DNA of 7,980 nt, taken from NCBI GenBank assembly GCA_900554595.1, contig USHZ01000091.1:1-7980 (forward strand). The letters run 5' to 3'. Positions 1 through 6,200 of this stretch are shown piece by piece; within the stretch, counting starts at the first letter, position 1; each line of letters starts with the position of its first letter. This DNA is from an uncultured Collinsella sp. GTDB taxonomy: Bacteria; Actinomycetota; Coriobacteriia; Coriobacteriales; Coriobacteriaceae. The position numbers and the translations under genes are program-made. The notes beneath the pieces were generated by a model. That model was not told the DNA's origin. It searched no databases and worked only from the letters and a program-made list of their open reading frames with translations.

Positions 1-428
1 CGTTTGGCAGCCAGGCCGTGGTCGTGGCGATCGATGCCAAGCGCGTCGGCTTGCCTGGGCAGCCGGGTGCCGACAAGTGGGAGGTTTTTACCGCGGGAGG
101 CCGCAACGCCACGGGTATCGATGCGGTGGCGTGGGCCGAGGAGGCGGCTCGCCGCGGCGCCGGTGAGATCTTGCTCACCAGCATGGATCGCGACGGCACC
201 AAGGCTGGCTTCGACCTGGCACTCACCCGTGCCGTGGCGCGCGCGGTGCCGATCCCCGTCATCGCGAGCGGCGGCGTGGGCACGCTCGAGCATTTTGCCG
301 AGGGCGTGATCGAGGGCGAGGCCGACGCCGTGCTGGCGGCCAGCGTCTTTCACTTTGGAACCTTCAGCATTCGCCAGGTGAAGGAGTATATGGCGTCGCA
401 GGGCATCCCTGTGAGATTGGACTTCTAA
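1..428 (+). CDS. hisF: HisF, imidazole glycerol phosphate synthase cyclase subunit (3' part, 141 residues)
   Basis: This is the C-terminal part of the cyclase subunit of imidazole glycerol phosphate synthase, which uses ammonia from HisH to turn PRFAR into imidazole glycerol phosphate and AICAR. The frame is open from base 3 (FGSQAVVVAIDAKR) to TAA at 426-428. HisF is about 250 residues, so a little over half is present. Visible hallmarks are the AIDAK strand, whose Asp matches Asp130 of the Thermotoga enzyme; GAGEILLTSMDRDGTKAGFD, whose Asp matches Asp176; the phosphate-binding PVIASGGVG; and the closing AASVFHFG...VKEYMASQGIPVR. A few extra residues follow AIDAKR (GLPGQPGADKWEVF), in a loop that varies in the family. 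The N-terminal catalytic Asp lies outside the window. It is followed by hisI after an unusually long 153-base spacer. Identification is secure from motif order. Confidence 0.97.
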   Translation, partial: FGSQAVVVAIDAKRVGLPGQPGADKWEVFTAGGRNATGIDAVAWAEEAARRGAGEILLTSMDRDGTKAGFDLALTRAVARAVPIPVIASGGVGTLEHFAEGVIEGEADAVLAASVFHFGTFSIRQVKEYMASQGIPVRLDF

Positions 429-449
429 TGCTGCGGGCTTCGCTGCGGC

Positions 450-543
450 TTGCCCAGGCACCGCATCTTGCCGCTCAAACCGTCGTTCGCGTACCAAAGT
501 ATGCGTCGCTCCTCTTTCGCGGCAACCTGCGGCACCTGGACAA
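450..543. repeat. Long imperfect inverted repeat (hairpin) between hisF and hisI
   Basis: The spacer between hisF and hisI can fold back on itself over about 94 bases. The outer arms are 450-474 and 519-543; reading one against the reverse complement of the other gives 20 of 25 matches, with mismatches at arm positions 4, 10, 11, 17 and 18. At the centre, CGCGTAC (488-494) and GTATGCG (499-505) form a 7-pair stem with one G-T wobble closing a CAAA loop. Just upstream, GCTGCGG occurs twice 12 bases apart (430-436, 442-448). No run of T follows the stem, so it is not a standard intrinsic terminator. It may be a transcribed structure affecting processing, a weak attenuator, or a decayed REP-type repeat. 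I cannot choose between these from one copy. Confidence 0.7.
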
Positions 544-581
544 CCCTCGCCGACCGGCGATGTTTAAATTGGGGAATTGAA

Positions 582-923
582 ATGAGAGAAATTACTACTC
601 CAGCGGATCTTAAATACGACGCCCACGGGCTGATTCCTTGTGTGGTTCAGCAGTATGACACCGGCGAGGTGCTTATGGTTGCTTGGATGAACGAGGAGTC
701 GGTGGGGCTGACGCTCAAGACCGGGACCACGTGGTTTTGGAGTCGCAGCCGCCAGGAGCTCTGGAACAAGGGCGCGACGAGCGGCAACATGCAGGAGGTC
801 AAGGAACTCTGGGCCGACTGCGATAGCGATACGCTGTTGGTCAAGGTCGACTCGCCAGGTCCGGCCTGCCATACCGGCAACCGTACCTGCTTCTTTAAGC
901 GCGTGGAAGGGGGAGTGCGATGA
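582..923 (+). CDS. hisI: HisI, phosphoribosyl-AMP cyclohydrolase
   Basis: It hydrolyses the adenine ring of phosphoribosyl-AMP to give ProFAR, the third step of histidine synthesis, in the cytoplasm. The 113-residue product has the full family pattern: GLIPCVVQQYDTGEVLMVAWMN (16-37), WSRSRQELWNKGATSGN (53-69), the Mg-binding DCDSD (Asp79, Asp81, Asp83) with zinc-ligand Cys80, and zinc-ligand cysteines Cys96 and Cys103 in ACHTGNRTC. The start at 582 is preferred because a GGGGA ribosome site sits at 571-575 and the protein then begins like its family. The frame stays open back to 450, but that extension has no family match and lies in the hairpin spacer. It is a stand-alone HisI, not a HisIE fusion; hisE is a separate gene downstream. 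Its stop overlaps the next start (ATGA at 920-923). Confidence 0.97.
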   Translation: MREITTPADLKYDAHGLIPCVVQQYDTGEVLMVAWMNEESVGLTLKTGTTWFWSRSRQELWNKGATSGNMQEVKELWADCDSDTLLVKVDSPGPACHTGNRTCFFKRVEGGVR

Positions 924-1147
924 AAGTCGTGACGCCGTTCGAAGTCGCCGACTGCAACACCGAGCTCCTCCGCGCGGGCGTGCCATGCCACGTGCACCTG
1001 ACTGATGCCTGCGGGGCGCAGTCGCTTTGGCTCGAGGCCGAGAAGGAAAGGCTCGATGAGGCCCATGCCGTCATCGTCGAGTTCTTTGAGAAAAAGGGCG
1101 CAAAGCCTCGGTTCGATGAGACCGGTACCTACTTTACGCTGCAGTAA
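920..1147 (+). CDS. Small conserved-looking protein inside the his operon (75 residues; possibly the RDAC family)
   Basis: This ORF starts in the last four bases of hisI (ATGA) behind a GGGGGAG ribosome site at 909-915 and ends 15 bases before hisE, so it is probably translationally coupled and co-transcribed with both. The product is small, acidic to neutral and soluble, with no signal peptide or membrane segment. It has three cysteines (12, 23, 31), the stretch VHLTDACGAQSLWLE (25-39), a likely helix with VIVEFFEKKG (51-60), and a C-terminal strand RFDETGTYFTL. It resembles a short family I recall as 'RDAC family protein' from Coriobacteriia, with TDAC in place of RDAC; that link is from memory and unchecked. 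The location suggests a role tied to histidine synthesis, for example an accessory of HisI or HisE, but no function can be read from the sequence. Confidence 0.85.
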   Translation: MKVVTPFEVADCNTELLRAGVPCHVHLTDACGAQSLWLEAEKERLDEAHAVIVEFFEKKGAKPRFDETGTYFTLQ

Positions 1148-1162
1148 CGAGAGGAAATAACC

Positions 1163-1480
1163 ATGGGAGTCAGAACAGCTAACGTGCAGCCGGGAAATAT
1201 CGGCGAGACGCTGACGGGACTGGCCGAGGTGATTCACGGTCGTCGCGATGCGTCGCCGGAGGAGAGCTATACCGCCCGTCTGCTGACCGACGTCGAGGAC
1301 GAACTGCTCAAGAAGCTTGCCGAGGAGGCGAGCGAGGTCATCATGGCCTGCAAGGATAACGACCACGATCACATCCGCTACGAGGCCGGCGACCTGATCT
1401 ACCACTTGCTCGTGACGCTCGAGCGCTACGGCATCACCCTCGACGAACTGGCCGGCGAACTCAACGCCCGCCGCCACTAG
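1163..1480 (+). CDS. hisE: HisE, phosphoribosyl-ATP pyrophosphohydrolase
   Basis: It removes pyrophosphate from phosphoribosyl-ATP to give phosphoribosyl-AMP, the substrate of HisI, as the second step of the histidine pathway. The 105-residue protein is an all-helical member of the MazG/HisE fold. The metal-binding residues are visible: Glu54, Glu55 and Glu58 in LAEEASEV, then Glu74 and Asp77 in YEAGDLIYHLLV. The start is supported by a GAGGA ribosome site at 1151-1155 with 7 bases of spacing. The first 15 or so residues before the first helix are variable. It is the last gene of the operon; its TAG stop (1478-1480) lies inside the left arm of the inverted-repeat element that follows. In many bacteria hisI and hisE are fused; here they are separated by the small ORF at 920-1147. 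Confidence 0.96.
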   Translation: MGVRTANVQPGNIGETLTGLAEVIHGRRDASPEESYTARLLTDVEDELLKKLAEEASEVIMACKDNDHDHIRYEAGDLIYHLLVTLERYGITLDELAGELNARRH

Positions 1481-1497
1481 TCATTGGGGACGTTCTT

Positions 1498-1513
1498 AAA
1501 CGACTAGTCGTTT
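1498..1513. repeat. 16-base perfect palindrome at the left end of the element
   Basis: AAACGACTAGTCGTTT reads the same on both strands. Its left half lies inside the left terminal repeat and its right half leads into the second GGGAC word. At the right end of the element the matching place reads CTAG then CC, so the full palindrome exists only on the left. It could be a cruciform, a transposase recognition hairpin or chance completion of a symmetrical end. Confidence 0.75.
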
Positions 1514-1544
1514 GGGACAGTCTTTGCCAGCGCTGCCAAATAAC

Positions 1545-1684
1545 ACGCCCAATTACTACGACGAAACTTAATCTGCTGACCACACGGCGGTTTTGAGTAA
1601 ATCGTCAACGCTTCTACCTGCGGTTTTATTTTCCACATTGAGCCGATGGTCGGAGGTTCGCGGTTTATCGTAGTAATTGGGCGT
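1545..1684. repeat. Nested inverted repeat in the element core
   Basis: The arms ACGCCCAATTACTACGA (1545-1561) and its exact reverse complement (1668-1684) enclose 106 bases. Similarity runs on weakly outside: CTGCCAAATAAC before the left arm resembles CCGCCAAAAAGA read on the other strand beyond the right arm. Together with the outer 30-base repeats this gives a two-layer symmetrical element, which points to an organised mobile or structural repeat, not random spacer. Confidence 0.75.
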
Positions 1685-1815
1685 TCTTTTTGGCGGCGGT
1701 GTTGCACGGGCGTCGGTGGCGAGCAAAACGATCTGTTTTCCTCCGTCCCCAAGGGGTCATTTGTGAAGAGTGTCCCCAATGGCTAGTCGTTTAAGAACGT
1801 CCCCAACGACTAATC

Positions 1816-2727
1816 TTAGGCGAGGAGCGTGGATTCCCATTCGCCGGTGGGGTGGGGGATGTCGAAGGTTCGATAACCGCAGTCGTAGGCGTGGGCCTGG
1901 GCCTCGCGGATGTTCCAGCAGATGTCGCAGGCGCGGTGCGCGTCCGAGCCAAAGGTGATGGGCACCTCGGCATGGGCGAAGCAGCGCAAAAGGCCGGTCG
2001 CGGGGTAGTAACCGTCGAGGCCCTTGCGTGGTGCGGCGGTCGAGACCTCAACGCGGCGACCCGTATCGTGGGCGCATTCGGCCATCTGCTCCCAAAACGG
2101 CACCGGGTCAAAATCGGGTGCAAAGCCGTCCTTCGAAAAGCGCATGACCAGGTCGGGGTGGGCCATCACGTCAAAGTTAAGCGAGCTTTCGCAAGCACGG
2201 CACCAGTCGTCGACGTAGCGCTCCCACACGCCGCGCACGCCCAGGTTTTCCCAAACATGCAGGTTGGTGTCATCGTCAATCCAACCGCAAAGGGAATCGG
2301 GTGTGTCGGGGCGAGCGACGTCCTCTGCCCCTGCCGTGTCCGCGGCGCCTGCCGCAATATCTCCCGGGTTGCCAATCCAGTGCACGCTGCCCAGGCGTAC
2401 CACGGCGCCATCGGACCAGCGCTCTACCAAGGGCTCGCAGCCCTCGTACCAATCGCATTCAAAACCGTAGATAAAGGTGAGCTCGGGCGCAATCTGCGCG
2501 GCGAGTTTGCGGGCGTCCTCAAAGGCCAGACGATGCGCCGGCAAGTCGCCCTCGACGACCTGCACCTCGCAGTTAGCATCCATGCTGGCAGGCAGGGTGA
2601 GGTGGTCGGTCGAGACCATGACACGGCATCCGGCAGCGGTAGCGGCGCGGACATTGTCCTCAAACGAGGCATGGCCGTCCGAAAACGAAGTATGGGTGTG
2701 GCAATCGACCAGCGGGCAGGCGGGCAT
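1816..2727 (-). CDS. PHP-domain histidinol-phosphatase (HisK/HisJ type)
   Basis: It is a 303-residue PHP-superfamily phosphoesterase, most likely removing phosphate from histidinol phosphate to give histidinol, the penultimate stage of histidine synthesis. The metal-site motifs occur in the family order: HTHTSFSDG (His10, His12, Asp17), STDH (Asp41, His42), GFECDW (Glu90), SVHW (His116), MAHPD (His190), EVSTAAPRKG (227-236) and GSDAH (Asp262, His264). The start at 2727 is chosen because AAAGGAGT (2732-2739 on the + strand) is well placed; upstream in-frame starts reach only to 2784 and add residues unlike the family. Residues 119-157, between the SVHW and MAHPD motifs, hold an Ala/Asp-rich insertion. 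It converges on the his operon tail, which supports the histidine assignment, although other PHP phosphatases share these motifs. The product is cytoplasmic. Confidence 0.88.
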   Translation of the reverse strand: MPACPLVDCHTHTSFSDGHASFEDNVRAATAAGCRVMVSTDHLTLPASMDANCEVQVVEGDLPAHRLAFEDARKLAAQIAPELTFIYGFECDWYEGCEPLVERWSDGAVVRLGSVHWIGNPGDIAAGAADTAGAEDVARPDTPDSLCGWIDDDTNLHVWENLGVRGVWERYVDDWCRACESSLNFDVMAHPDLVMRFSKDGFAPDFDPVPFWEQMAECAHDTGRRVEVSTAAPRKGLDGYYPATGLLRCFAHAEVPITFGSDAHRACDICWNIREAQAHAYDCGYRTFDIPHPTGEWESTLLA

Positions 2728-2759
2728 GGCGACTCCTTTGCATTTGGTGAATCCGCTCC

Positions 2760-2765
2760 ATTGTA
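2760..2765 (-). promoter_or_regulatory. Possible -10 box for the PHP phosphatase gene
   Basis: On the - strand TACAAT lies 33 bases upstream of the ATG, which would give a leader of roughly 25 bases. No convincing -35 box stands 16-18 bases further upstream; TTGAGA is present but only 10 bases away. If real, the phosphatase can be transcribed apart from the two genes upstream of it. Confidence 0.3.
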
Positions 2766-2833
2766 ATGGCGCAGCTCTCAACACGCCGCGCGCGCCGGGT
2801 GCCGAAATCGAGTGGAAAGGCGGCGCGGCGCGT

Positions 2834-2845
2834 GCCGGCGCCGGC
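2834..2845. repeat. GC palindrome just after the stop of the cysteine-rich gene
   Basis: GCCGGCGCCGGC is a perfect 12-base palindrome two bases beyond the TAG stop of the - strand gene at 2848. The rest of the 120-base gap (2728-2847) is very GC-rich, with imperfectly complementary tracts near 2789-2804 and 2818-2834. It could slow or stabilise transcript ends, but no T-run follows, so I do not call a terminator. Confidence 0.4.
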
Positions 2846-2847
2846 GA

Positions 2848-3267
2848 CTACTTGCTTCGTGCCGCCGCGCGTTTGGCCTGCACCGTTACCATCGCGTGTC
2901 TCACGGCGGTGATGGGGCGATAGCGGATCATACGCGGTCCCGACCAGCGCATGACCTCGCGGATCTTCTCGCGCATGGCAGGCCGGTAACAATGCGAAGG
3001 GCAGGCTGAGCAAAATGTCTTGGTGCCCATGTGGGGGCAGTGCTCAATGCGCGCGACGGCGTATTTCTGCAGCTCGGCGCATTCGGGGCAGAGCGTAATG
3101 GTCCGAAGGCCGAGCTTCACGCGTACGGGCTCATCGTCGCCAGCTTGTTCGACCGTATGCCCGCCGCCATGATGCCCACGACACCACAGCGCGATCATCT
3201 GCGACACAATTTGGGCCTCGCGCTCACGTTTGCGTGCCAGCTCCGGTGTGTCGACCGGGCGCGCCAT
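2848..3267 (-). CDS. Nitrous oxide-stimulated promoter family protein (cysteine-rich, probable zinc binding)
   Basis: This 139-residue protein matches the family known as 'nitrous oxide-stimulated promoter' (function unknown). The conserved core is visible: an early helix ending LWCRGHH (27-33), then LCPECAELQKYAVARIEHCPH (59-79) and KTFCSACPSHCYRPAMREKIREVMRWSGPRM (83-113). Cys29, His32, Cys60, Cys63, Cys77, Cys86, Cys89 and Cys93 could form one or two metal sites. After the core a basic tail (123-139) is probably disordered. The start codon shares one base with the exporter stop (TAATG at 3265-3269), behind a GGGAGG ribosome site, so it is probably translated from the same message as the exporter. 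An insertion at 34-48 (GGGHTVEQAGDDEPV) may be lineage-specific. The metal binding is inferred from the cysteines; the link to nitrous oxide is only the family name. Confidence 0.87.
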   Translation of the reverse strand: MARPVDTPELARKREREAQIVSQMIALWCRGHHGGGHTVEQAGDDEPVRVKLGLRTITLCPECAELQKYAVARIEHCPHMGTKTFCSACPSHCYRPAMREKIREVMRWSGPRMIRYRPITAVRHAMVTVQAKRAAARSK

Positions 3268-6200
3268 TAGCTCAGCCTCCCGTGCTCGACCGAAAGCGAG
3301 AAATCGGCAAACGCGCAGGTGCTGGCACGGTGGCTTACGAGCACAATGGTCTTGCCGCGTCGCTTGAGCTCGTCAACGGCCTGCATTACGGCTGCCTCGT
3401 TGAGAGCGTCGAGTGCGCTGGTGGGCTCATCGAGCAAGATGAAAGGCGCGTCGTTGAGGAAGATGCGCGCAAGGCCGATGCGCTGGCGCTCGCCGCCCGA
3501 AAGCGAGTCGCCCAGCTCGGCAACCGGGGTGTCGAGACCCTGCGGCAGGCGGTCGATGAGGGCGGTAAGCGAAGCGGAGCGGCAGGCATCGAGCAGCTCG
3601 GCATCGGATGCATCGGAACGCGCGACCAGCAGATTCTCGCGTACGGTGCCGCAGAACAGATGTGTGTCCTGGGTCATATAGGCCTCGTGGCTGCGCAGGC
3701 TCGCCGTGTTGATGTGGCGGGCATCGACGCCGCTCACCGTGATGGTGCCGGCTGCGGGGTCCCAAAAGCGCATGAGCAGCTTAAGCAGCGTCGACTTGCC
3801 CGAGCCCGAGCGCCCCATGATACAGGTCATGGTGCCGGGCGCAAAGGTGCAGGTCACGTCGTCGAGGATGAGACTCGCAGCGGTGTCGTTCGCGACCTGC
3901 TCTGTGGCGCCCGCACCGCCCGCGTCCACGCCGCCCACATAGCTAAAGCTCACATGCTCGGCTGCGGCGCCGGCAAACTCAACGTCCTGTCCATCGGCGA
4001 TTTCGGCGCACTGGGGCTGCTCGTCGAGCAAATCGAGCACGCGTGCGCCCGAGGCGAGCGTCTCCTGCAGTGAGGCGCCCAGGCGGCTCACGGCCATTAT
4101 CGAGCCAAACGACGACACAAAGGTAAAGACGGCGACAAACGCTGCGGCAAAGTCAATCGTTCCCGCAGCCACCAGCTGCAGCGCACGCCCGAGCATCACC
4201 AGATTGGCCGCAAGAATAAGCGCATCGGCTACGGCCTCGCTGGCCGCCTGGCGGCGTTTGAGGCGCGCGTCCACGGCGCCGACTTGCTCGGTCAGCTTGC
4301 CCAGGGCACGGCTGCGATCGGCGCCACCGGCAAACTGGATAGTCTCGGACGCGCCGCGTAGACTGTCGAGCACAAAGGCACCCAGCTTACCGGCGCCCTC
4401 GCGGCTCTGGCGGCCGGTGGTGCCGCATGCCTTGGCCGAGATCAGGGGCAGCAGCACGCCCAGGACCGCGTAGGCCACGAGCGCGATGCCCGCGAGCTCG
4501 GGGCTCACAGCCAGCAAAAAGCCCTCAAACACAACGGTGCAGACCAGAGCGATGGCAATGGGTGAGATGGTGTGCGCGTAGAAGACCTCGAGCAGCTCGA
4601 TATCCGAGGTGACCAGGCTCACGAGCTCGCCCTTGCCGCGGCCCTCGAGCTTGGCGGGGGCGAGCTGGCGCAGGGCGCCAAACACCAGGTCGCGAATGTG
4701 TGCGAGCAGACGGAATGCGATGTAATGGTTGCAGAGCTGCTCGCCGTAGTGGAGCGGCCCGCGCGCGATGCCGCAGGCGGCGCAGGCCGCACATGCTGCG
4801 ATAAGACCAAGTCCCAAGGCGTTGCGGCCCAGCGCGGCCATAAGTCCAAGGGCGCCAAAGGCCGGCACGAACGCGGCGGTGAGCATGCCAATGCTGCCCA
4901 GCGCGACGGCTAGCACAAGCCAGCCGGCAAGCGGTCGGACGAGCCCCATCATGCGCCACATGATGGACGGCGCCGAGCGACGGGCGCGGCCGGAGTCAGG
5001 CGTCACGGCAGCGGAAGACGAGCCGGCACCGTTGAGGTCATCGGTACAGGCGGCGCTGCCGTCAACAGCCTCAACCGCGCCGGCATCCTCGGCATCACCC
5101 TCCGCATACGCATATGCCGAGAGCTGCTCCTGGCTGTTCCACATGCGCGCATAGGCGCCCGCGGTGGCCAAGAGCTCGCCGTGGGTCCCGTGCTCGGCAA
5201 TACGGCCACGCTCCAGCACCAGGATCTGATCGGCGTCTACGATCGTCGACAGGCGGTGTGCCACCACAATTACAGTGTGCCCGCCGGCAAGCGACGCGAT
5301 GACCTCGCCGATCGCGGTCTCGCTTGCGGCATCGACGTTGCTCGTGGCCTCGTCAAACACATAGATCGGCGAGTCGTGCAGCAGGGCGCGGGCCATGCAC
5401 ACGCGCTGGCGCTGGCCGCCCGAAAGGTTAGTGCCGCCCTCGTTAATCACCATGTCGAGCCCGCCGTTGGCCTGCACAAAGGCCGCCACGCGCGTGCGGT
5501 CGAGCGCGCGCAAAAGCTCGGTATCGGTGGCGTTGGGCTGGGCGAGCAGCAGGTTGTCGCGCAGGGTGCCGGCAAACAGGTAGCCGTTGGTGGGCACCAG
5601 GGTGACGGCGCGCATGAGTGAGTCGGCCGTGGCATCGCGCAGCTCGACGCCGCCAATGCGAACGCTGCCACGGTAGGCACCCTTGCGGCCCGCGATAATC
5701 CCCGCGAGCGTGGACTTGCCGCCGCCGCTTTCGCCCACGAGTGCCACGAGCGAGCCGTGCGCAATGGTCGCGTTGGCGCTGTCCAGCACCGTGCGGTCGC
5801 CGTATGCATAGCTCACGCCCGCGAGCTCGATATCGCCGCGACCGTCAAGCTCAACATCGCCGCGCTCGGGCTCGGGCGTATCCAAAATGCCAAACATGCG
5901 GCGCGAGGCGGCCATGCCGTTCATGGCCGTGTGGAACAGCGATCCCAGGCGGCGCATGGGCAAAAAGAACTCCTGCGACAGGAAGACGATGAGGAAGGCA
6001 GCCTCAAAGCCAATCTTGCCCGTGGCGAGCTGCAGCGCGGCTACGATAATGCCGAGCGCGGCGCCCATATAGACGACCAGGTCCATAACGCAAATGGAGC
6101 GCAGCTGCATCACCAGCAGGCGCATGGTCGCTGTGCGGAAACGCTCGGACTCGGCGTTGATGCGCTCGTGCCAGCTGCGATCGGCCTGATAGACCTTAAG

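Larger units (their letters stand above)
1478..1812. mobile_element. Putative MITE- or REP-like element with 30-base terminal inverted repeats
   Basis: The ends are 30-base inverted repeats at 1478-1507 and 1783-1812, identical at 29 of 30 positions (only 1483 against 1807 differs); the inner 24 bases, 1484-1507 and 1783-1806, are perfect. The core word is TTGGGGACGTTCTTAAACGA. Further in lie degenerate copies of the same word: TTTGGGACAGTCTTT near 1511-1525, TTGGGGACACTCTT on the - strand at 1766-1779, and TTGGGGACGGAGG at 1740-1752. A second nested inverted repeat pairs 1545-1561 with 1668-1684 (17 bases, perfect). Base composition is clearly less GC-rich than the flanks. No transposase is encoded. 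GGGGAC words of this type remind me of REP sequences mobilised by Y1/RAYT transposases, but that is inference. The block fills the whole gap between two convergent genes and may also end transcription from either side. Confidence 0.65.

Noticed and set aside
545..565. Intrinsic terminator after hisF (TCGCC-GACC-GGCGA then TGTTT)
   Set aside because: The stem is only five pairs and the T-run is three bases, too weak for a call inside a his operon.
450..581. N-terminal extension of hisI in the same frame back to 450
   Set aside because: The family sequence starts at 582, where a ribosome site is well placed. The extension lies on the hairpin spacer and has no protein-like pattern.
647..1477. 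276-codon - strand open frame opposite hisI, the small ORF and hisE
   Set aside because: It is antisense to three well-supported genes and follows from their GC-rich codon pattern; no ribosome site or domain.
1852..2766. 304-codon + strand open frame opposite the PHP phosphatase
   Set aside because: The - strand protein has every PHP motif in order; the + strand frame is its shadow.
2728..2847. Small gene between the PHP phosphatase and the cysteine-rich gene
   Set aside because: The frames crossing it extend out of flanking genes in the wrong frame; the gap holds only a ribosome site, a possible -10 box and GC palindromes.
3234..4073. 279-codon + strand open frame opposite the exporter
   Set aside because: It is antisense to the second ATPase domain, whose Walker and signature motifs are intact; the + strand translation has no domain.
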